Shown in pieces: positions 10,793-19,720 of a stretch of 64,000 nucleotides of DNA (within the stretch, counting starts at the first letter, position 1; the number at the start of each line of letters is the position of its first letter). The stretch spans positions 3,115,001 to 3,179,000 of the forward strand of contig NC_083348.1 of assembly GCF_019175385.1 (NCBI RefSeq). The letters are read 5' to 3'. Made by a program: the position numbers and the translations under genes. A model generated the notes under the pieces. That model did not search any database and was not told the DNA's origin. It saw nothing but the letters and a program-made list of their open reading frames with translations. The DNA comes from Lycium barbarum (Eukaryota > Streptophyta > Magnoliopsida > Solanales > Solanaceae).

Positions 10793-11259
10793 AAACAATT
10801 AAAGAAAAAATAAAAAGCATTCCCTATTTAAACATGCCTCTAGAAACAGACTATTTAATTATAGAAATAGACGGTAGTTTTGAAGGATGGGGAGCAGTAC
10901 TAAAAGCAAAACCCAATAAATATAGTAATAAAAATGAAGAGAAGATATGTGCTTATCAAAGTGATAAGTTTAAAGAAAAAGGAAATATGAGTAGTATAGA
11001 TACAGAGATTTTAGCTGTAATATATGGATTAAATAGTTTTAGACTATATATCCTAAATAAACCAGAAATACTAGTTAGGATAGGCTACGAAGCTATAGTT
11101 AAATTCTATCAAAAGATAAATGATAAAAATAGTAGTAGAAGACGATGGCTAAATTTTTTAGATACCATTTCTATTTATAATTTAAAATTTGAACATATAA
11201 AAGGAAAAGATAATAATTTAGCAGACCAATTAAGTAGACTAAAGATTACTGCTAACTGA
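10793..11259 (+). pseudogene. Pararetrovirus RNase H domain
   Basis: The frame is open to TGA 11257-11259. The first catalytic region 'IIEIDGSFEGWGAVL' and the second 'SSIDTEILAVIYGLNSF' are present. The third region reads 'VRIGYEAIVKFY', where an acidic residue is normal, and the fourth keeps 'IKGKDNNLADQLSRL'. It is out of frame with the RT at 10031-10789, so at least one indel separates them. The transactivator ORF starts 18 bases after the stop. RNase H removes RNA during reverse transcription. Confidence 0.85.
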
Positions 11260-11276
11260 TTTTTTATTTGAACAAC

Positions 11277-12530
11277 ATGAGACCTTCCAGTTCTCAGACA
11301 GCAGACAAGGGGAAAGGCATAGCCTCAACCCAAGACACATACAGACAGACAGTATTAGGTAACCTTCATTTTAGACCTACATCTGCATTAGACAATAACG
11401 CCATAGAAAGAATATATTTTGGAACCAATAATTTAATGTTTTTTCCGCCATCTAACTTAACTTTTAAGGTATTACCAGAATATGTAATAGACAAACAACA
11501 GACATGTTTAGTAGATAATTTATGGATATCACATAATAAAAAAGACGCTAGTCATTTTGTAGCCACTCTAAATGCACTTTGTCAGTATTTTACAGACAAA
11601 AATCTAGACAAGAAATTTAAATTTTATGTTGTAATTCATGGTAGAACTAGTGGTATTTTTCTGACCTGGATAGAAGTTTTAGATTCTATTAAAAATATAA
11701 GAAAACCTCTTTTTAAAGGCTTTAATGATTTCATTGAGGCATTAGACTATGCTAGAGGAGTATTGGGTCCAAACTACTATATTTCTCCAGCTCTCAGACA
11801 AAATACAAATAGAACCCCTCAGTAAAATATACAAAAAGACACAGACAAGGTGATTTTTTGTGATCACTGTTCTACTATGACTGAAGTGGTCAAGAGATTA
11901 AACCAGCAGAAAGAGACACTGGTTCATGAAAAAATAAAACTCTTGGATCAAGTGAAGACATTAGAACAGAGACTACAAGCGGTTAAGTTCGAATTGGTGC
12001 AATCTCAGAGTTCTCTATCTCAGACAAAAATGGATGAGACAGGTGTGCATTCCCCACTGAATGCAAATAAATCCACTGTATCGGATAAAGATACAGCTAG
12101 TCCGGTTCAAACGGTAGCCGGTAAAGACTCATCAAATCCGTTGATAGCTGTCACTTTGCCAAAAAGTGAAGATGAGGGATGTTCATCTCTCCAGACAAGA
12201 CGAAGATTACCAAAGACACTGACGCAAGGAGCTACTTCTACCAAGAAAAGCATACTTGCCAAAAAGAAAAGAAAAAATGACAACATAGAAAGTATAGTTA
12301 AAGAGACTTTGGAAAGATTTTTCCAAACAAAAGCAGAATAAGACAAGCATATAATTAAGAACCCTAGTCCAGAATTATCTCGAAGTCCAAGGATGTCTCC
12401 AGTCCATAGTTCAGAAGAAGCAGATATGGTAAATTTTCAGAATAGTGCATTTCAAGATTCATAAGACCCAAACGACTACGATTCGAGAATGAGTTTTGAT
12501 TCTATTGCACTACATAATTTAGACACATAA
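11277..12530 (+). pseudogene. Pararetrovirus transactivator/viroplasmin-type protein, with stops
   Basis: From ATG 11277 one frame extends to TAA 12528-12530 through stops at 11823, 12339 and 12462. The segment at about 11610-11770, 'KFYVVIHGRTSGIFLTWIEV' followed by an FxxFxEALDYA helix, matches the caulimovirus viroplasmin domain (the RNase H1 N-terminal-like fold) found in CaMV P6-type proteins. After the first stop come a coiled coil ('VKRLNQQKETLVHEKIKLLD'), a Ser/Pro-rich linker and a basic stretch ('KKKRKND'). In caulimo-, soymo-, cavemo- and solendoviruses such proteins form inclusion bodies and allow re-initiation of translation, which would suit the many short upstream ORFs here. 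Petu-, badna- and florendoviruses lack it. Confidence 0.75.
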
Positions 12531-12566
12531 TATATATATATATATATATATATATTGCGTGTGTGT
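12529..12566. repeat. Viral intergenic (TA)n-TTGCGTGTGTGTATG tract
   Basis: A TA run (12531-12555) directly follows the last transactivator stop and passes into GTGTGTGTAT. This echoes the TA/GT microsatellite at the two ends of the provirus. Confidence 0.9.
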
Positions 12567-12765
12567 ATGAAATAATCAGACAAAAGTAGTGGAGAAAATA
12601 GTTATGATGAGACAAAAGACTGAAAGATTCGTTGAACAAAAGCAACAGCTAGAATACATTTGCAGAAAAATAAGGCTTTATTAAAAGCAACTTTAATAAA
12701 GCAGCTACAGTAAATGGACAGCTCAGCTAACAGACAAGTAAATAAAGTTTTCTTTTGAAAAAGTT

Positions 12766-12885
12766 CACGTGACGATGGGGCCCAAAGAGCACCCGGCTGA
12801 ACTCAAAAGATTCTTTAGCATTTTGAAATCCGGAATTAAAGTCCGCCAGACGCCTATAAATAGCACCATTCGTGAAGAAGCAAAG
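12766..12885 (+). promoter_or_regulatory. Pararetrovirus pregenomic RNA promoter
   Basis: A G-box CACGTG (12766-12771) overlaps a TGACG as-1-type half site (12770-12774), about 85 bp before a TATA box TATAAATA (12855-12862). Transcription would start near 12885. Both elements are used by caulimovirid full-length promoters such as CaMV 35S. The area stands in the intergenic region and leads into a leader of about 800 bases before the primer-binding site. Confidence 0.75.
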
Positions 12886-13687
12886 ACATCATCAACAAGA
12901 GCACCTCTCTCTAGAAAACTTCCATATTCCCCTTCTCTTTCATCAAATGCTCCAATCCCTTGCCCAATCAAAAACCTGTGTAATATAAACTCCTATTATA
13001 AATTAGTATTAGGTTTTTAATAACTACCCCTAGTGTGAAGTAGTCGTTTTTTGGGTTCCCCGAAAGGGAAACCTCTCTCCTTCTTCAAACCATGTAAGTT
13101 TATTTACTATGTTTTCTGTACTAATCTCCCTATTGTGTAAATTATTTTGTGATTATTATGTTTAAGTAATTACTTCCTTATCATCATGAATTTGTTATTC
13201 TTAGTATATGGTTATTCTCTTAAAGTTCTTAATAACCTTGATGGATTAACCTGTAAATTCCTAGGTTTTAAAGATGCCGTTTTAATATCCAAATAATAAA
13301 GGACGATGCTGGCCGTGGTTACTGGGGCGTGGTTAAAGAAGATTGTTATTAAAAACAAAGGTTAAAAGAAAGAGATGAATAGTATAACAAGATTCGTAAC
13401 TGGACAAAGTCCAGATTAAGATTAAAAAAAAATATATACTGTTCATAGTACTGTTCAAATTTTTTACTGTTCATAAAAAAAATTTGAGAGATAGACAGAA
13501 AATTAATTATAACTACATGATAAGAAGAAATATAGGAGTGAGGAAGTACCGAGTAGGATTGTTAAAAATTTTTTTGAAAACAATATTAATTTCCTGCTTT
13601 GTCGTTTGAACTTTTCTTATTGAAAAATTTACTACTCCCTTTAATATTAACTTTTCTTATTGAAAAATTTACTACCCCCTTTAATAT
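12886..13687 (+). other. Pararetrovirus leader region
   Basis: There is no convincing coding frame. It has a small perfect hairpin 'ggtttccc...' type stem at about 13055-13073 (ggttccccgaaagggaaacc), a possible AATATAAA poly(A)-signal-like site at about 12980, and many short AUG frames, as usual in caulimovirid leaders. A 40-bp tandem duplication (13609-13648 and 13649-13688) abuts the primer-binding site. Confidence 0.6.
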
Positions 13688-13688
13688 T
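13609..13688 (+). repeat. 40-bp tandem duplication next to the primer-binding site
   Basis: Two copies start 'aacttttcttattgaaaaat' and differ at one position (actactccct versus actaccccct). The second copy runs directly into TGGTATCAGAGC. Confidence 0.95.
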
Positions 13689-13699
13689 GGTATCAGAGC
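13688..13699 (+). other. Pararetrovirus minus-strand primer-binding site
   Basis: TGGTATCAGAGC is complementary to the 3' end of plant initiator tRNA-Met and is the standard origin of minus-strand DNA synthesis in Caulimoviridae. It is taken as position 1 of the viral circle. It lies about 800 bp downstream of the predicted transcript start. Confidence 0.93.
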
Positions 13700-13796
13700 A
13701 AGAAGATTTTTGGACCTAAACCTAAATTTTAGACAACATTTTATAAACCATTTTCTAAAAAGACTAACTACTATACCTGTTTAAAGACAAGATTAT

Positions 13797-14078
13797 ATGA
13801 GACAACATAGTTTTACTCAATATATAAGTTATAATTATCGTATGATATATTTCACCCAAAGAAGACTTGCAAATCTTAGACAAACAAGAAAGTTTTTAAC
13901 TGAATATAGTAGATACATAGACATAGTCCATCGCCGAGACTTACATAATAATATAACAATACTAAGTTTAAGAAATAATCTTAATTGAGACTTATTTTTC
14001 ATCAATGACGAGATAGTTAGAGCTGAAAATCGTATTAGACATCTAGAACAAAAAGTAAACTTTATACCTTTAGGTTAA
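13797..14078 (+). pseudogene. Pararetrovirus first small ORF, one in-frame stop
   Basis: ATG 13797 to TAA 14076-14078, with an in-frame TGA at 13986-13988. About 93 codons, basic and Tyr/Arg-rich at first ('YFTQRRLANLRQTRKFLTEY'), ending in a short helix ('VRAENRIRHLEQKVNF'). It is the first ORF after the primer-binding site. No known motif is seen; the position is like that of the short first ORF of caulimo- and soymoviruses. The next ORF starts 3 bases after its stop. Confidence 0.55.
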
Positions 14079-14081
14079 TAG

Positions 14082-14267
14082 ATGCAAGATAATTATCTAA
14101 AAGTCAAGCAAGAGTTAAATAACCTATACCCAGAATATATTAAATTAAATAGTACCAAAGAAAACCAGTTAAGACTACAAGAATTAATAGATATAATATC
14201 AAGATTAGAATACAAGTTACTAGGATATATGAAATCTAGAAAGACCTCAAAGAACCAAAAGCGATTT
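14082..14267 (+). CDS. Pararetrovirus small ORF cut by the integration end
   Basis: ATG 14082, three bases after the preceding stop; the frame leaves viral sequence at 14267 and goes on into the TA microsatellite as an artefact. In the viral circle it continues from the identical repeat at 4939 to a stop at 4976-4978, making a product of about 65 residues. It is a short charged helical protein ('LRLQELIDIISRLEYKLLGY') of unknown function. The join at the repeat is the main evidence that the integrated form is unit length. Confidence 0.6.
14238..14267 (+). repeat. Right copy of 30-bp terminal direct repeat
   Basis: It is identical to 4939-4968. Viral sequence ends here, and GGTGTGTG plus a TA run follows at once. 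Confidence 0.95.
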
Positions 14268-14292
14268 GGTGTGTGTATATATATATATATAT
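14268..14292. repeat. 3' flank microsatellite GGTGTGTG-(TA)n
   Basis: It is the inverted counterpart of the 5' flank. Host-like AT-rich DNA follows. Confidence 0.95.
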
Positions 14293-15205
14293 GGTTATAG
14301 AATTATATCGAAACTTTTGGTTTTATTAAAAAAATTCTAAAAATCGATTCGATATATCGAAACTTTCGATTTTATTAAAAAAAATCCAAAAAGCGATTCG
14401 GTACTGTACCGTTCGATCGATTGAACCGGTTTTTGGAAAACCATTGACACCACTGTAGCCTAACAATTGAAAGTGTTGTTAATTTGTTTTTCTTCTCTTG
14501 ATACGATAACCAATTGCTAAGTTAATTAAATATAATTATCTTTTTAATGTCATATTTTGTGTCTACATTTTATAAATCTACAGAGATATAGAGTCAAATA
14601 AATTCATTTGGTTTTATATCTCTGATCATCGCGTGAATAAGTTTATTTATTTAGCTTTTGCTTATGAGTTTTATTTCGTTTTCTTAGAACCTACTCCTAT
14701 TACATATGTATTGTTATTTGTTTAGTGATTATTATCTTTCTTATTGTAATAATAATAATGATTTTAATATGTTCATAGTATGGAACTTGTCTTACGAATT
14801 GTTTAAACCTTTTAACTTGATTATGACATATTAAAAGTAAAACAGAACAAAACCGTTCAAAATTACGGGGATAAATGTCATATCATTTGTCTAATTTTGT
14901 ATCTCGTTTTGTTACACTTTTTTACCAGAAAATAGGAAAAAAATTAAAGATGCATCGTAGCTGTCGAAAGATACTAGACATGGGGTCTAAATCAACAATG
15001 GTATAAAGATGTAATGGAGCTACTTCTACTAGAGCAAATACTCACTCCTCCCCAGGAGCGGAAATATTAAGAAACTAAAGTAATGATAGAGTTCTTAATA
15101 ACTCCACAAAGATGACGAGAGAATAAATTGAACAAATATTTAACTGGAGAAGCTCACAATCACGCAGCAGGAGAGGTTTCTCTCTGGCCAACTGATAGGA
15201 TACTT
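14293..15205. other. Unassigned AT-rich DNA
   Basis: No gene was recognised. A tandem duplication of about 49 bp ('tatcgaaactttyggttttattaa'-type units) lies at about 14304-14402. It is followed by a palindrome-rich 'cggtactgtaccgttcgatcg' tract like that common in dispersed plant repeats. The 14990-15205 stretch has no recognisable content. It ends at the target duplication ATCCA of the Tat element. Confidence 0.45.
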
Positions 15206-15210
15206 ATCCA

Positions 15211-15944
15211 TGTGTACGGTAAAAACCGGATGTAAGTCAAACCGGTGGAACCAAAACCGGAGGAAAGAATAAGAATGCACCCGGTACTATTAGCCCTTGA
15301 CCGGGGGAATGTTTGGGCCGGGGCTGGGCATAAGGATCGACTGATCCGCCTTCGTCATTGATTGGAACGTCCAGGCCCGGAAACCCGAGTATTCGAGAGC
15401 AATGACCCCGGAGCATTCACGGCCGTTGGTCCGAGTAGTCGTTGTTCCGTGTGGCCGATGCATGCAGACCCCGCGCCAGTAGCGTGCTGCCATAGTCAAC
15501 TACCTACCATGCGTGTGTCAGACGGCGCCGTCAGTCCCATCCCACCAAATCCGTGCAGAGCTGTCCTTGTCGTGATTATTTTATTAGCCCTCATTTGTGT
15601 GAGATCCAGGGGGGTGGCACTATAAATAGAGCATGTTCCCCTCCATTAAGGGGGTTGGTTCAGTTATTTTCCAAGAACATATGTAACAAGAGGATTCATA
15701 TATACATTTTCTCTTTCAATATTTGATTCTGCCAAGGCCGTTTACTGTCGTCATCATTATATTCCTTCCATCAAGTATCTCGCATTATTCTTAAACGTTT
15801 ATATTGATTAGTGGATCGCTACCTATAATCGCTTACTAAGGAACCCCAAATATTCATTTCTTCTACTTAGTTCACACCAAGACCAAATCACATATCCTAT
15901 ACTCACCCACAAATCTAATTGATTATCCGAATTCGGGGTAAACA
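15211..15944 (+). repeat. Tat element 5' LTR (734 bp)
   Basis: It starts TGTGTACGG and ends GGGGTAAACA. It contains a TATA box TATAAATA at 15621-15628. The ORFs inside it (for example 15362-15625) are LTR sequence, not genes. Confidence 0.95.
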
Positions 15945-15947
15945 ATT

Positions 15948-15965
15948 TGGCGCCCACCGTGGGGC
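15948..15965 (+). other. Tat element primer-binding site
   Basis: TGGCGCCCACCGTGGGGC begins three bases after the LTR end. TGGCGCC is the usual start of tRNA-complementary sites in this lineage; I do not assign the tRNA. Confidence 0.8.
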
Positions 15966-16052
15966 TAGGATAATAGTGATCTTTAGCCTTGATTTCTATC
16001 ATATTCACCGAAACCAAAAGAGTCCCTACCCTTCTCTGTGAAAACGGTCCAA

Positions 16053-17520
16053 ATGGCTGACACCGAACAATCCGCTCATATCAATAATGCCGAGATCGTG
16101 GCGGAAAACGAAGGGAGCGGGCTACAGGCAGTGCCGGACCCCGCTGACCCGAACCCCGTTGATTCAAGGGAGGGATTCAACCGGCAAAATACCGTGGACC
16201 AAGAGAACGCCGCACCACCGTCCACCGATCCACTAAATACTCACCATTCCGTTACATTGTCCCGGGATCGGGGCCGGACAGAACCGGATGCACCGAAAGA
16301 TGGTATTAACTTACGCTTAATTTTTGAAATGTTGCAGGAACAAAGAGCGGCAATCGCCGAGCAAGGAGCAGCGATAGCGCGGCTGCAGAGCGGAAAGGGT
16401 GAAGCAGGGCCGGTAAAGGTGCCGAAACCGGAAGAAACGAGGCACGAGTGGTCGAGAGCGACGGCTCCGGAGCCGGCTCTTCTACCGAGGTTCTATAGAT
16501 GCTCGAAACTCTAGCAAAACGGGTAGATTCAACGGAAAAGAGGGTCGAGACGTACAATTCTCGGGTTGACCAGATACCGGGGGCTCCACCTCTACTGAAG
16601 GGACCAAATTCGAAAAGGTACATCCAAGGGCCCTTTCCACCGAGTGCAGCCCCGAAGCTGATTCCGAAGAGGTTCAAAATGCCCAATATACAGAAGTATG
16701 ATGGCACGACGGACCCACACGAGCACGTGACCTCATACACTTGTGCCATAAAGGGTAACGATATGGATGAAGACGAGATCGATTCGGTATTGCTGAAGAA
16801 ATTCGGGGAAACTCTGTCGAGGGGAGCGTTCACGTGGTATGACCACCTGCCCGAGCACTCGATCACATCTTTCGAAATGCTCGCCGATGCCTTCGTAAAA
16901 GCACATGTCGGTGCCATAAAGGTTCAGGCTCGTAAGGCCGATATCTTCTGAATAACTCAAAGGGACGATGAGTTACTACGGGAGTTCGTCACCCGGTTCC
17001 AGAGGGAACGGATGGAACTCCCCCCGGTGCCAGAAGAATGGGCCGCGCAAGCTTTCACAATGGGGCTCAACATGCTAAGCTCGGTTGCCTCGGCCAAATT
17101 GAAAGAAATTTTGCTGGAATACGAGGTCGTGATGTGGGCCGATGTCCACAATCAGTATGAGTCGAAGATACGGGTGGAGGATGATCAGTTCGAGCTCTCT
17201 TCGGTAAAGCTAAAGGCGAACAGGAGTCTCGAGAAATCGAAGAGAGGTTATGAAATGAAGTCCGAGCCATCAAAAGAAAGGTTTCGGCCATACTCCCACT
17301 CGGGGAGACCAAATTTCAGGCCGAAAAGGTCAAGGGAAAGCCCGAGCCACCTCTCGGGTCGAGGTAGTAGATAGGTCGAACGTCCACCAAACAGCCGGGG
17401 GCTCTCGTTCAGAAACGACGCCTTCAGTTCCGCCAACGATAAGGGTCCGCCGAAGATTTCGGATTACAACTTCAACATAAATACCTCGGGCCTTGTCTCA
17501 GCCATCAGCCGTGTCCCGGA
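16053..17520 (+). pseudogene. Tat element gag
   Basis: ATG 16053 gives an acidic, Pro-rich N-terminal part with a short helix (about residues 85-115). The frame is lost near 16440-16500, where the continuing frame also holds a stop just before 16499. The capsid-like core is at 16600-17200 ('FKMPNIQKYDGTTDPHEHVT', 'FTWYDHLPEHSITSFEMLAD', 'LLREFVTRFQRE'), the Retrotrans_gag pattern. An in-frame TGA lies at 16949-16951 and another frame change at about 17375-17420. A basic C-terminal region follows. Gag forms the particle; this copy cannot make a full product. Confidence 0.88.
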
Positions 17521-17521
17521 C

Positions 17522-18391
17522 GTGAGATGGCCGAAACCACTAAAGTCAGACCCGGGGCAACGGGATCCGAACATGGTGTGTGAATATCACGGAACTCATG
17601 GTCACAGAACTGAGGATTGCCGCCAGCTGAGAGAAGAGGTAGCCCTGTTATTAAAAAACGGCCATCTCCGAGATCTATTGAGCGAACGGGCTAAAAATCA
17701 CTACAAGGAAAGAGAAGCTCATCGGGGGGCCGAACCGGTTGAACACCAGCATACAATCAACATGATAGTTGGGGGTATTGATGTCCCTCGAGGGTCGGTA
17801 ATGAAACGGACCAAGATCTCGCTTGTTTGTGAGAAACGCATCCGAGACCATTCGACCAGGGGCTCCATTTTCTTCGATGACGAAGACGCGGAAGGCATCG
17901 TTCAACCGCACAACGATGCACTGGTGATTTCTGTACTCATCTTTAAAACTAAGGTTAAACGTATTTTGGTTGACCCAGGTAGCTCAGCCAACATCATCCG
18001 ATGGAGAGTGGTCGAACAGCTAGGGTTGCTCGATAGAATTGTGCCAGTGGCTTGGGTACTCAGCGGGTTCAATATGGCCAGTGAAACCACGAAGGGAGAG
18101 GTCTCGTTTCCCGTGAACGTGGGTGGCACCATTCAGCAAACAATGTTCTATGTGATCGAAGGGGACATGAAATATAATGCGCTATTGGGCAGACCTTGGA
18201 TACATAGCATGAAGGCAGTGCCCTCAACACTGCATCAGTTGCTGAAGTTCCCCACCCCGGAGGGGGTGAAAACCATCCGAGGCGAGCATCCCGCAGCAAA
18301 GGAAATATTCGCAGTAGAAGAGGCAGCACCCCGGCCCGAGGAGCCGGCACAGGGAGAGAAGGGTATAACCGGAGGGGAGGTCCCCCAATAG
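17522..18391 (+). pseudogene. Tat element nucleocapsid-like knuckle and aspartic protease
   Basis: A zinc-knuckle-like 'CEYHGTHGHRTEDC' lies near residues 20-33, where the gag frame resumes. The protease core has 'DALVISVLIFKTKVKRILVD' followed by PGSSANII, where D-P-G replaces the usual D-S/T-G, as is normal for Tat elements. 'YNALLGRPWIHSMKAVPSTLHQ' is the conserved second half. The frame closes at 18389-18391 and the pol frame resumes from about 18419. It processes Gag-Pol in intact copies. Confidence 0.85.
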
Positions 18392-18418
18392 CAATCAAAG
18401 AACACCGGGCCGGACCTG

Positions 18419-19720
18419 GTGCAAGAGGAGGATGACTTCGGGCTACCCAGATCTTTTGTCTTGCCGGATGACTCGGACGCGACCAAATCAACCATAGAGG
18501 AGCTGGAGCAGATCATCTTGTTCGAGTTCTTACCGGACAGAGAGGTATACCTGGGCACAGGGCTTACCCCGGAGCTCAGGCGTAAATTAATTGAGTTTCT
18601 TCAAGCTAACGTCAATTTCTTTGCATGGTCGCATATAGACATGACAGGTATATCACCAGAAATAGCGTCACACAAACTCAGCTTGGACGGGAAGTTTCCC
18701 CCGGTGAAGCAAAAAAGAAGGCCCATGTCAGAGCAAAAACACGCCTTCGTGAAAGATGAGGTAACGAAGCTTTTGAATATAGGTTCCATCCGGGAGGTGA
18801 AATACCCGGACTGGCTTGCTAACGTGGTGGTGGTGCCTAAAAAAGGTAATATATTTTGAATGTGTGTCGATTATAAGGATTTAAACAAGGCATGCCCGAA
18901 GGATTCATTTCCATTGCCTCACATCGACAGAATGATCGATGCGACGGTCGGGCATGAAATGTTAAGTTTTCTGGATGCTTACTCCGGGTACAACCAAATC
19001 CGGATGCACCCGAGGACCAAGAGAAAACATCCTTCATCACCAGCTATGGGACTTACTGTTATAACGTCATGCTTTTCGGATTAAAAAAATGCCGGTGCAA
19101 CTTACCAACGCCTAGTTAATGGGATGTTCGAAGAACAAATAGGGAAAACAATGGAAGTTTATGTTGACGATATGGTTGTTAAGTCCCTGGAAACAGAGGA
19201 CCATTTAAAGCATTTGCAGGAAACCGTCGATGTACTCCGCAGATACAACATGAAACTCAACCCGGAGAAGTGTGCCTTCGGCGTTAGGTCTGGTAAATTT
19301 CTGGGGTTCATGGTGTCAAACCAGGGAATTGAAATCAACTCGGACAAGATCAAGGCCATCGAGGACATCGAGGTCGTGAACAACATAAAGGGGGTACAGA
19401 AGCTCACCGGGCGGATAGCGGCGCTGAGTCGCTTCATTTTGAGGTCTTCAGACAGGAGTCACCGTTTCTTCTCTTTGCTCAGAAAGAAGAACGACTTCGT
19501 TTGGACACCGGAGTGCCAAGAAGCCCTAAGGGAGTTGAAGAAGTATTTATCCAGCCCCCCGTTGCTGCACACACCAAGGACCGATGAGCCACTCTTCCTC
19601 TACCTAGCAGTCTCCGAAATGGCGGTAAGTGGCGTTTTGGTCCGAGAAGAATCAGGTACGTAATTCCCTATCTATTATGTAAGTAAAACTTTAGGGGATG
19701 CAAAGATCCGTTATCCCCAT
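18419..19720 (+). pseudogene. Tat element reverse transcriptase and first RNase H
   Basis: RT motifs are in order: 'IREVKYPDWLANVVVVPKKG', 'MCVDYKDLNKACPKDSFPLP', 'FLDAYSGYNQIRMHP', 'GATYQRLVN', and YVDD at 19160-19171. Breaks: in-frame TGA at 18857-18859; a frameshift near 19018 that is lost again before 19124; TAA at 19661-19663. After it the first RNase H continues ('LYLAVSEMAVSGVLV', then 'YYVSKTLGDAKIRYPHLEKL' and on to 'KLKPYFQCHPICVVTTYP'). The catalytic RT residues are kept. Confidence 0.9.

Larger units (their letters stand above)
4939..14267 (+). mobile_element. Endogenous pararetrovirus (Caulimoviridae), one full circular unit
   Basis: The block carries, on one strand, a 30K-type movement protein, a coat protein with a zinc-knuckle relic, a DSG protease, a YVDD reverse transcriptase, RNase H and a caulimovirus transactivator-type domain. 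A TATA promoter, leader and tRNA-Met primer-binding site follow, and there is no integrase or LTR. That set defines Caulimoviridae. The first and last 30 bp are identical (4939-4968, 14238-14267), giving a unit of 9,299 bp that is circularly permuted with its break inside a small ORF. Codon use is extremely A-rich, unlike the flanks. At least eleven in-frame stops and four frameshifts make it non-functional as it stands. The order MP-CP-PR-RT-RH plus a separate transactivator ORF and several small ORFs does not let me name a genus. Confidence 0.93.

Noticed and set aside
14268..14300. Continuation of the small viral ORF into Tyr-Ile codons
   Set aside because: The frame has left viral sequence and reads the host TA microsatellite.
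16306..16917. 203-codon minus-strand ORF
   Set aside because: Shadow of the Tat gag on the other strand, with no domain.
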